Of a stretch of DNA of 64,000 nucleotides, positions 17,247-24,678 are shown in pieces. The DNA is from GCA-2748575 sp965222725 (GTDB taxonomy: Bacteria; Pseudomonadota; Gammaproteobacteria; Pseudomonadales; Ketobacteraceae). The translations under genes and the position numbers were made by a program. The notes under the pieces are model-generated. The model ran no database searches and was not told the DNA's origin. It saw only the letters and a list, made by a program, of their open reading frames with translations. How positions within the stretch are numbered: position 1 is the first letter of the stretch; every line of letters begins with the position of its first letter. The stretch covers positions 2,604,001 through 2,668,000 of the forward strand of contig OZ244969.1 in the NCBI GenBank assembly GCA_965222725.1, given 5' to 3'.

Positions 17247-18014
17247 TTAATTCTGCGGACTGTAAGCGGGGCCCAATAACACCCGGTCAACGAACTTTGC
17301 CAGCAGGTCGTTGGAGTGGGGCGTTTCCACCGCATTTTCCAGGACCTTGCTGAGGTGATCATCACCGTCGGTATAGGCGTTCTTGTACACGGTCAGCCGT
17401 TCTATCAGTACCCGCTTGTCCACCTCGGGGTGAAACTGAAAGGCCCAGAATGGTTTGTCTTCCACCTTGAAGGAGTGGCTGCAAACCGGCGTATTGGCCA
17501 GCTCAATACAGTTTGCCGGGGTTTCCACGGCCCGTTCCCGATGCACTGACACAGCCATAAAGGGATCAGGCGTATCCTGATAAACCGGATCTTCCGATGC
17601 GGCAGGGGTAAGGTTGATGGGCAGAGTACCCATTTCAAAGTCCTGTTCGTCCCGCACAATTTTCCCGTGCAGCGCCAGTACAGCCAGCTGAAATCCGAAA
17701 CAGGAGGCAAACACCGGAATGGATCTGTCCATGCAATAACGCATCAGTTCAATACTGTTCTCCACAAAAGGAAAACGTTCCGGTTCCAGCACGCTGGCCT
17801 CGCTGGCGCCGCCCACAAAGACGCCGTCGTAACCCTTCACAATGCCGGGTTCAAAGTGGGGCTGGTCAAACACATTAAATATTTCAATCTGGTCGTGGCG
17901 CAAACCACTGAACTGGCAAAAGCTGCTGTGTTCTTCCGCCCGAACCTGGGGGTTGTCGCGGATCTGTATCAGCAGTGTTCGTAAAGATTCCCGGGTGCGT
18001 AGCCTTGATGACAT
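17247..18014 (-). CDS. Class I glutamine amidotransferase-like protein
   Basis: A 255-aa stand-alone GATase1 domain. The nucleophile is Cys105 in ASCFGFQLAV and the other triad residues are His195 and Glu197 in FQFHPE, so hydrolysis of a gamma-glutamyl bond is chemically plausible. It may be a GMP-synthase-like glutaminase or a gamma-glutamyl hydrolase such as PuuD relatives; no partner synthetase domain lies nearby. Transcribed convergently with the TetR gene, separated by one base. Confidence 0.82.
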   Translation of the reverse strand: MSSRLRTRESLRTLLIQIRDNPQVRAEEHSSFCQFSGLRHDQIEIFNVFDQPHFEPGIVKGYDGVFVGGASEASVLEPERFPFVENSIELMRYCMDRSIPVFASCFGFQLAVLALHGKIVRDEQDFEMGTLPINLTPAASEDPVYQDTPDPFMAVSVHRERAVETPANCIELANTPVCSHSFKVEDKPFWAFQFHPEVDKRVLIERLTVYKNAYTDGDDHLSKVLENAVETPHSNDLLAKFVDRVLLGPAYSPQN

Positions 18015-18244
18015 CGTTGTTTTCTTGCCGGTTGTTGTGGTTACCAGTCAGCATAGTGCAACCGATGCTGTCTGTATTGATGCAGGTTAGCTTTGGACAG
18101 GTTTTAAGGTAAGAACAGGATGTTATGAAAAAGTGCGGGTGAACGCAGCTGTGCGGCATCGGCTAGTGCGCGATCAGGTGTGTCGCGGATTGGTGCAGCC
18201 GGTTCTGGTGTGGATGGAGCCGGCTGCCACCGGGATGATGCGGA

Positions 18245-18517
18245 TCAGTCGTGCTTGTTTTTCAGGGTTTCGATCTTGTCCACGTAGGTCTGCATGGCGG
18301 TGTCAGACGACATGCCTTCCAGCTTTTTCCAGGCATCCCATTTTGCCCGCTCCACAAAGCTGGTCATGCCGGGGCGCTTGCCTTTGACATCGCCTTCTGT
18401 TGCCTGTTTGAATAGAGAATACATATCCAGTTTAAGATTGTTGTCCGGTTTGAAGTTGCCTTCGGCGGATTGCACATAGTTTACGGCGGCGTCGAATTTC
18501 TCTTTCAAATCGCTCAT
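18245..18517 (-). CDS. Acyl-CoA-binding protein
   Basis: A 90-aa cytosolic four-helix protein that binds long-chain acyl-CoA and buffers or transports it. The signature LFKQATEGDVKGKRPGM (around residues 35-51) and the following FVERAKWDAW are nearly identical to those of eukaryotic and bacterial family members. ACBPs are uncommon in bacteria and tend to occur in lipid-storing gammaproteobacteria and a few other groups. Divergent from the alcohol dehydrogenase operon with a 267-nt intergenic region that holds a short TGGCATGCCA palindrome (18614-18623). Confidence 0.95.
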   Translation of the reverse strand: MSDLKEKFDAAVNYVQSAEGNFKPDNNLKLDMYSLFKQATEGDVKGKRPGMTSFVERAKWDAWKKLEGMSSDTAMQTYVDKIETLKNKHD

Positions 18518-18784
18518 CGGGATTCCTTGTTGTTACTTGTGTTGGTTGAATGTTGGCTAAAAGTAGACTGATCTTTGAATGGTTACCTGACTGCTTTTTA
18601 ACATGAATTCCGGTGGCATGCCATGACGGGATGTTTCGCCAAAGCGGGCCGGCAAGTCAATTTCAGGCACTGTCAAATCCGGTAAAACCTGTTTATAGTT
18701 TTGCAACTGTAACTGCAGTGCTTGCAGGCACGGGATTCGATGATGCACTGCTTGTACAAGACGGATCCACAAAAGGGGAACATC

Positions 18785-19927
18785 ATGGCCAGCTTCAGTT
18801 TCAGTACCACCAAATCCATTCACTGTGAACCGGGCTGTAGTGAACAGCTGGGAGATATGGCCGTCAGCCTGGGGATCGAACGCCTGCTGATCGTAACCGA
18901 TGCCGGCATTGCCAATGCCGGTATTATGGATGTTGCCCTGAATAGTCTGTCCAGCGCCGGGATTTCTGTCGCCATTTATAAAGGTGTGCTGGCCGACCCG
19001 CCGGAATCGGTGGTGTACGATGCCCTGGCTCTGGCCAATCAGGTGGATGCCAATGGTGTCTGCGGGTTTGGCGGCGGCAGTTCCATGGATGTGGCCAAGC
19101 TGGTGGCTTTGCTGCGGGCCAGCGGAGAAGACCTGCCGGCAGTATATGGCGTGGGCAACGCCAAGGGCGCGCGCCTGCCCCTGATACAGATTCCCACCAC
19201 GGCCGGTACCGGTTCCGAAGTCACCCCCATTGCCATTGTTACCACCGGTGAAACCACCAAGCAGGGTGTGGTGGCGCCCCAGTTGCTGCCGGATCTGGCA
19301 CTGCTGGATGCGGATCTAACCCTGGGGCTGCCTCCCCATGTCACCGCTGCCACGGGTATCGATGCCATGGTGCATGCCATTGAAGCCTATACCAGCAAGA
19401 TCAAAAAAAATCCCTACTCCGACATGCTGGCGAAAGAAGCCCTGCGGTTACTGTCCGCCAACATTGTGGATGCCGTAAACAATGGTGGGAACAGGATTAC
19501 CCGATCGAACATGCTACTGGGTTCCATGCTGGCCGGTCAGGCCTTTGCCAATGCCCCGGTGGCGGCAGTGCATGCGCTGGCTTATCCCCTGGGCGGGCAT
19601 TATCACGTGTCCCACGGGTTGAGCAATTCACTGGTGCTGCCCCATGTGCTGCGTTTTAACCTGTCGGCCTGTGCGCCACTTTATGCGGAGCTGTCGCAGG
19701 TAATGGAAGCCGATCTGCCGGTATCCGGTGAGGCTTTGATTGCCCATATGGAAAGCCTGACAGAGCAGGTGGCATTGCCGCGTACGCTGGCCGAAGTGAA
19801 GGTGCCGGAAGCGGATCTTGCCATGCTGGCCAGCGATGCCATGCTGCAGCAACGTCTGCTGGTGAATAACCCCAGGGAGGTCACCGAAGCCGATGCCCTG
19901 AAAATTTATGAAGCCGCCTACAGTTAA
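18785..19927 (+). CDS. Iron-containing alcohol dehydrogenase
   Basis: NAD(P)-dependent, Fe-type alcohol dehydrogenase, 380 aa. It shows the nucleotide loop GFGGGSSMDVAK, the PTTAGTGSEV segment, and the metal-ligand region with GIDAMVHAIEAY and HALAYPLGGHYHVSHG supplying the Asp and three His ligands. An in-frame ATG at 18722 exists, but ATG 18785 has AAGGGGAA close ahead and begins at the domain. The thioesterase follows after 48 nt and the aldehyde dehydrogenase 69 nt later, suggesting a unit that handles alcohol, aldehyde and acyl levels. Confidence 0.93.
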   Translation: MASFSFSTTKSIHCEPGCSEQLGDMAVSLGIERLLIVTDAGIANAGIMDVALNSLSSAGISVAIYKGVLADPPESVVYDALALANQVDANGVCGFGGGSSMDVAKLVALLRASGEDLPAVYGVGNAKGARLPLIQIPTTAGTGSEVTPIAIVTTGETTKQGVVAPQLLPDLALLDADLTLGLPPHVTAATGIDAMVHAIEAYTSKIKKNPYSDMLAKEALRLLSANIVDAVNNGGNRITRSNMLLGSMLAGQAFANAPVAAVHALAYPLGGHYHVSHGLSNSLVLPHVLRFNLSACAPLYAELSQVMEADLPVSGEALIAHMESLTEQVALPRTLAEVKVPEADLAMLASDAMLQQRLLVNNPREVTEADALKIYEAAYS

Positions 19928-19975
19928 TATTGTTCCTGTAGCTAATCATTGTTATTGAAGCAAGAGAGCCACTGA

Positions 19976-20419
19976 ATGAGTAAACCGCAACGTCCGACCC
20001 GCAGTGATTACCATTACTTTGCCCCTATCACCACTCGCTGGAAGGACAATGATATTTACGGGCATGTGAATAATGTTACCTATTACGCTTACTTTGATAC
20101 GGTGGCCAATCAGTACCTGATTGAAGCGGGTGGGCTCAATATTCATCAGGATCCGGTGGTGGGTTTTGTGGTGAATTCGGGGTGTAACTATTATGCCCCT
20201 GTGGCCTTTCCTGATGCCCTGGAAGGCGGTTTAAGAGTCAATCGGTTGGGTAATTCTTCCGTTGAATATGGCATCGCCATTTTTAAACAGGGGGAAGACC
20301 AGGCCGTGGCCGACGGCCATTTCGTGCATGTGTTTGTAGAGAAAGCCACCAATCAATCGGTAGCCATACCGGAATCTATCAGAAGTGCTCTGGCGAACAT
20401 TGCGGTCGATGCGCAATAG
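19976..20419 (+). CDS. 4-hydroxybenzoyl-CoA-thioesterase-like acyl-CoA thioesterase
   Basis: A 147-aa hotdog-fold protein. The N-terminal RWKDNDIYGHVNNVTYYAYF has the catalytic Asp and the GHVNN helix start of the 4HBT family. Such enzymes hydrolyse acyl-CoA or acyl-ACP thioesters. It lies between alcohol and aldehyde dehydrogenase genes, so it likely releases or balances the fatty acids made or used there. AAGAGAG precedes the ATG. Confidence 0.88.
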   Translation: MSKPQRPTRSDYHYFAPITTRWKDNDIYGHVNNVTYYAYFDTVANQYLIEAGGLNIHQDPVVGFVVNSGCNYYAPVAFPDALEGGLRVNRLGNSSVEYGIAIFKQGEDQAVADGHFVHVFVEKATNQSVAIPESIRSALANIAVDAQ

Positions 20420-20488
20420 ACCGGAATCCACTGACATCGGAATTAGCCCTGGCCGTTACCCGGCCGCCCACATCAAAGGAGGTGTGCC

Positions 20489-21928
20489 ATGTCCGCTTTG
20501 AAATCATCCTACCCCTATTATCTGGCCAGCGAAGCTGTTTACGCTAATGAAGATCTGATCGTTACCGATAAATACACCGGTGATCAAGCCACCAAAGTTG
20601 CCATGGCCGATGAAAAAGCCATTGATGCTGCAATACAAGCTGCCGTGGATGCGCAGCCGGCCATGGCCGCCATGGCCGCTTATGAGCGCCAGGCGGTACT
20701 GGATCATTGTGTACAGCGTTTTCGTGAACGGGCGGATGAACTGGCCGAAAGCCTGTGTATTGAAGCGGGCAAACCCATCAAGGATGCCAAAGGCGAAGTG
20801 GGCCGCTTGATTGATACCTTTCGTATCGCAGCGGAAGAATCTACCCGCATCAATGGCGAAGTGCTGACCATGGACATCAGTGCCCGGGCCAAAGGGTATT
20901 CCGGCATGACCAAACTGGTGCCGGTGGGCCCCTGTTCCTTTATCAGTCCGTTTAACTTTCCCCTCAATCTCGCGGCTCACAAAGTCGCACCGGCCATTGC
21001 TGCCGGTTGCACCTTTGTGCTCAAGCCCGCCAGCCTCACGCCCATTGGAGCCCTGGTGATCGGCGAAGTGTTGGCAGAAACAGATCTGCCCAAGGGCGCC
21101 TTTTCCATTCTGCCCTGTCGCCGTGATGGTGCCGAACTCTTCACTACCGACGAGCGTTTGAAACTGCTGAGCTTTACCGGCTCGCCGGATGTGGGCTGGG
21201 CCCTGAAAGCCAAAGCCGGCAAAAAGAAGGTGGTGCTGGAACTGGGCGGCAACGCAGCCTGTATTGTCGACGAGGGAGTGGATCTGGAAGATGCAGTGGC
21301 GCGCCTGATGGTGGGGGCTTTTTATCAGAGTGGGCAAAGCTGTATCGGTGTGCAGCGCATTCTGATTCATGAATCTGTATACGACCAGATGAAACAGAAA
21401 CTGGTGGCCGGCGCCGGCAAACTGAAAATGGGCAATCCCATGGATGAAGATACTTTTATCGGCCCCATGATTTCTGAAAAGGAGGCTCAGCGTCTGGAAG
21501 GCTGGATTCAGTCCGCCGTGGATAAAGGCGCTACCATTCTTTGCGGCGGCGAAAGAAACGGTGCCATGTTGCAGGCCACCCTGATGGAAAACGTGGATCG
21601 CAATGAAGATTTATATGCGGAAGAAGCATTCGGGCCGGTAGCAATCCTGTCTTCGTTCAGTTCCTTTGATGAAGCCTTGCAGGAAGTGAACGACAGCAAG
21701 TTCGGTTTACAGGCCGGCGTTTTCACCAACCATCTTTACCGCGCCCAGAAAGCCTGGGACACCCTGGATGTGGGCGGTGTGGTCATCGGTGATGTGCCTT
21801 CCTGGCGGGTGGATCATATGCCTTATGGCGGTGTGAAGGACAGTGGCCTGGGTCGCGAGGGCATTCGCTATGCCATAGCCGACATGATGGAACACCGGCT
21901 GATGGTTATCCGTAATCCATCAGCCTAG
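20489..21928 (+). CDS. NAD(P)-dependent aldehyde dehydrogenase
   Basis: Soluble aldehyde dehydrogenase of 479 aa oxidising an aldehyde to its acid or acyl form. The catalytic Cys285 lies in GQSCIGVQ and the general base Glu251 in LELGGNAA; the cofactor segment PFNFPLN and the ASLTP loop are present. The strong AAAGGAGGTG lies 6 nt before the ATG. Last gene of the alcohol dehydrogenase operon. Its last 9 bases overlap, tail to tail, a 51-codon membrane-protein gene on the other strand. Confidence 0.93.
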   Translation: MSALKSSYPYYLASEAVYANEDLIVTDKYTGDQATKVAMADEKAIDAAIQAAVDAQPAMAAMAAYERQAVLDHCVQRFRERADELAESLCIEAGKPIKDAKGEVGRLIDTFRIAAEESTRINGEVLTMDISARAKGYSGMTKLVPVGPCSFISPFNFPLNLAAHKVAPAIAAGCTFVLKPASLTPIGALVIGEVLAETDLPKGAFSILPCRRDGAELFTTDERLKLLSFTGSPDVGWALKAKAGKKKVVLELGGNAACIVDEGVDLEDAVARLMVGAFYQSGQSCIGVQRILIHESVYDQMKQKLVAGAGKLKMGNPMDEDTFIGPMISEKEAQRLEGWIQSAVDKGATILCGGERNGAMLQATLMENVDRNEDLYAEEAFGPVAILSSFSSFDEALQEVNDSKFGLQAGVFTNHLYRAQKAWDTLDVGGVVIGDVPSWRVDHMPYGGVKDSGLGREGIRYAIADMMEHRLMVIRNPSA

Positions 21929-22075
21929 GGCAAAACCCTGTACCAGCACCAGCCCGGTTAATACCACCATCAGCATGGTGGCATAGTGGTTCAGTTGCCG
22001 GGCGTTAAGTTGTTGTTTGGCGCGGAATGGTTCTGCGCCGAAGCGTTCCTGTGAGTTCTCTGTAGCTTTGTTCAT
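21920..22075 (-). CDS. 51-aa single-pass membrane protein, unknown
   Basis: An uncharacterised small ORF. The product has a polar N-terminal 30 residues and one C-terminal hydrophobic helix (YATMLMVVLTGLVLVQGFAL), ending 2 residues later. AGGTGAG lies 4 nt before the ATG, which supports translation. The stop overlaps the end of the convergent aldehyde dehydrogenase gene by 9 nt. A tail-anchored topology with the N-terminus in the cytoplasm is likely. No family was recognised. Confidence 0.65.
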   Translation of the reverse strand: MNKATENSQERFGAEPFRAKQQLNARQLNHYATMLMVVLTGLVLVQGFALG

Positions 22076-22191
22076 TGTCTCACCTGACAGGCCTTGGATT
22101 TGAAACAGGCTATTCAGTGTTTATGACAAATTAATTAATGCAAAGTGACAGAGAATTCAAGTCCTGAACCGCCGACAGCCACAGAAGCAGC

Positions 22192-22419
22192 CTATTCGAC
22201 CGGTTCCACCTTCTTGTCGCTGTTCATTGCCCTTGGGCCGGTGAAATTCGCAGGCCCCTGGGTTTTTTCATAGTGTTCCAGTTTTGATTTTATGTCGGCC
22301 AGCGTGGCCACTTTTTTTTGTTCCGGCTCGGAATGGTTGTTTTTTAATACGCGCTTCAATTTGTAGCCGAGCCTTTTGAAGGTTCGCCGTTTGTTTAACA
22401 CGTTGTTGGTCCTCATCAT
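22192..22419 (-). CDS. Small basic protein, unknown
   Basis: A 75-aa ORF. The N-terminal half is very basic (KRRTFKRLGYKLKRVLK) and could bind nucleic acid or the membrane; the C-terminal half is polar. A TTG at 22428 could extend it by 3 residues. No clear Shine-Dalgarno is seen. It stands alone between the membrane-protein gene and a divergent pyrophosphatase gene, so support comes only from its length and composition. Confidence 0.45.
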   Translation of the reverse strand: MMRTNNVLNKRRTFKRLGYKLKRVLKNNHSEPEQKKVATLADIKSKLEHYEKTQGPANFTGPRAMNSDKKVEPVE

Positions 22420-22607
22420 TCGCTGCAAAATGTGGGGGATACAAGCGGTGCGCCCTGATCACACTGAATGTCCCACGAAAGACTTAATAGATTTATAAGT
22501 AAGAATGTTTTATTTTTTTATGCAAAATCGGAATAAGTTTACCTAACTGGTTTTTTTGTCGCCAGCCCCATGTTATTAATTAGCGCCATTTTGTGAGGTG
22601 ATTAACG

Positions 22608-22955
22608 ATGGATCTGGAGAAAATTCGCCAGGGCTTCGGGTTTCTGGCCGATGAGCAGCAATGGCGCCACTTTCATTCCCCGAAAAACCTGTCCATGGCA
22701 CTGATGGTGGAAGTGGGGGAGTTGCTGGAGCATTTTCAGTGGCTTACTGATGAAGAGTCCCGTGATCTGAAAAACCACCCCGACAAGCAAACGGCGGTGG
22801 CAGATGAAATGGCCGATGTGTTCATGTACCTGCTGGCACTGTCAGACCGGCTCGATGTGGATCTGGAAACCGCGGTGCAGCGAAAAATGAAAAAACTGCT
22901 GGAAAGGCATCAACACAACCTTCAACAAGACCCTCAACACAACCATGACCAGTGA
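22608..22955 (+). CDS. MazG-like nucleotide pyrophosphohydrolase (dCTPase type)
   Basis: A 115-aa single-domain all-alpha NTP pyrophosphatase resembling dCTP pyrophosphatase. The metal-binding ExxE and ExxD pairs are in MVEVGELLEHFQW and ADEMADVFMYLL. It probably removes modified or excess pyrimidine nucleotides. It is distinct from the two-domain mazG near the window start. It overlaps the next gene (cmoM) by 11 nt, implying translational coupling. Confidence 0.88.
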   Translation: MDLEKIRQGFGFLADEQQWRHFHSPKNLSMALMVEVGELLEHFQWLTDEESRDLKNHPDKQTAVADEMADVFMYLLALSDRLDVDLETAVQRKMKKLLERHQHNLQQDPQHNHDQ

Positions 22956-23748
22956 TACGCCCCTGGAAGACCGCAATTTTGATGATCTGGCGGATCGTTT
23001 TGCCCGCAATATCCAGAACAGTCTGAAAGGGCAGATACGGTTTGCCGTGGTGGAACGGGATCTGGAAGAAACGGTACCTGAGCTGATACAGGGCAAGCCC
23101 CTGCGAATTCTGGATGCCGGCGGTGGCCTGGGAGCATTTGCCCTGCAACTGGCCCGGCAGGGCCATGAGCTGGTTTACTGTGATATTTCCGGCAAAATGC
23201 TTAACATGGCTCGCCAGCAGGCGGAACAGGAAGGGCTGGCGGACAGGCTCCGTTTTTATCATGAGCCGGTGCAAACCTTGATTCAGCGGGATCAGCAGTT
23301 TGATCTGATCCTGTTTCACGCTGTGCTGGAATGGCTGGCCAATCCCAGGGATGTGCTGGATCAGATACTCACGGCCATGGGCCCGGGTACAAAACTCTCA
23401 TTGCTTTTTTACAATGAACGCAGCATTGTGTTCCGCAATTTACTGAGGGGAAATTTCTTCCGGGCAATTTCCGATACCCAGCGGGGGGATAAAGGCTCGC
23501 TCACGCCCCTGCACCCCCTGAATCCGGACGATGTCAGAGCCTGGATTGCAGCGCATGATACCCGTCTGCTGTGCGAAAGCGGAGTCAGAACCTTTTTTGA
23601 TTACGCAGAAAAGCCCCGCCTGGCACGGCGGACGCCGGAACAGATTATGGAAATGGAAATACGTTTTTCCCGTCAGTTACCGTACCGGGAGCTGGGCCGG
23701 TACTACCATTTGGTAATTGATAAACAACAGGTGCCCTATGATCGATAA
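22945..23748 (+). CDS. cmoM: CmoM, tRNA carboxymethoxyuridine methyltransferase
   Basis: SAM-dependent methyltransferase that methylates 5-carboxymethoxyuridine at tRNA position 34. The 267-aa sequence aligns with remembered E. coli CmoM (SmtA): RNFDDLADRFARNI near the start, SAM motif LDAGGGLGAF, then LILFHAVLEWLANPR and LSLLFYN. The N-terminus is about 7 residues longer than in E. coli. Start overlaps the preceding gene by 11 nt, and the next gene overlaps its own end by 11 nt, giving a three-gene cascade. Confidence 0.9.
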   Translation: MTSDTPLEDRNFDDLADRFARNIQNSLKGQIRFAVVERDLEETVPELIQGKPLRILDAGGGLGAFALQLARQGHELVYCDISGKMLNMARQQAEQEGLADRLRFYHEPVQTLIQRDQQFDLILFHAVLEWLANPRDVLDQILTAMGPGTKLSLLFYNERSIVFRNLLRGNFFRAISDTQRGDKGSLTPLHPLNPDDVRAWIAAHDTRLLCESGVRTFFDYAEKPRLARRTPEQIMEMEIRFSRQLPYRELGRYYHLVIDKQQVPYDR

Positions 23749-24478
23749 ATTACTCAGCCGCATGAGTCTGTTTTTATGGCTGTCTATTGCGCTGACTGCG
23801 CTCTTTCCGCTGGTGGCTCTGGGAGCCAAGTGGGGGCTCTGGGATTTCCGCACCGCATTTTCTTTGTTGATGGGGCTGACTGTCACAGGCGCGGTGTTGC
23901 TGGGTATTGTGGGCTTTGGGTTGGTGGCGAGTATTAACCGGGGGCATCAGACCGCCAAGCACTCCGCCACGGCCGCTGTTCTGATTCTGGTGTTGCCTAT
24001 GGCCTATGTGTTTTCCAATGTGTACAAGGCCAAATCCCTGCCCATGATTCATGACATTTCCACCGACCTGCAGATGCCCCCGGCGTTTGTTCATGCGCCG
24101 GAAATACGCGGCGATGCCGAAAATGCTCTGGAGTGGAATGCCGAAACAGTACCTGCCCAGAAGGAAGCCTACGCCGATATTCAGCCGATCTATCTGGCCA
24201 TGCCGGTCAGCAAGGCCTGGTCCATGGTGGAGCAGACCATTATGAAACTGCCCTGGGAACTTACCTACCACAGTCGCGAAAAAGGAATTTTTGAAGCCAC
24301 CTCCACCAGCTTCTGGTTTGGTTTTGTGGATGACATCGTGATTCGCCTGACCGCCGAGGGCGACAAAACCCGGGTGGACGTGCGTTCTGTATCCCGGGTG
24401 GGGAAAAGTGATTTAGGTAAAAACGCCCAGCGAATCCGTTTCTTTCGCCAGGCGTTGATCGCCACCGCAGGAAGCTGA
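23738..24478 (+). CDS. DUF1499 membrane-associated protein
   Basis: A 246-aa protein with three hydrophobic segments in the first 110 residues (about 10-30, 45-67, 80-100) followed by a soluble DUF1499 domain, recognisable by FWFGFVDDIVIRL and the VDVRSVSRVGKSDLG end. The function of DUF1499 is unknown. An upstream in-frame TTG (23717) is possible; ATG 23738 is preferred because it repeats the 11-nt overlap used by cmoM and has CAGGTG ahead. Confidence 0.82.
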   Translation: MIDKLLSRMSLFLWLSIALTALFPLVALGAKWGLWDFRTAFSLLMGLTVTGAVLLGIVGFGLVASINRGHQTAKHSATAAVLILVLPMAYVFSNVYKAKSLPMIHDISTDLQMPPAFVHAPEIRGDAENALEWNAETVPAQKEAYADIQPIYLAMPVSKAWSMVEQTIMKLPWELTYHSREKGIFEATSTSFWFGFVDDIVIRLTAEGDKTRVDVRSVSRVGKSDLGKNAQRIRFFRQALIATAGS

Positions 24479-24678
24479 TCAGGTGCTCCTGCGAGTGACA
24501 TAAAAGGCCCTTATAATTCAACAGGTTGGCGTTTGCCGGGGAATCAGCTGGCAGGCCGCCCGGGGAGCGGAACACCCGCCGCTGGTGTACAAACCTTAAG
24601 CTATGCAACAGCCAGCCATGAGCTATGCTTTAAGGGTTCCCTAAATCTTTTCGAGCTCAGAAAAAGACAAGAATCCTG

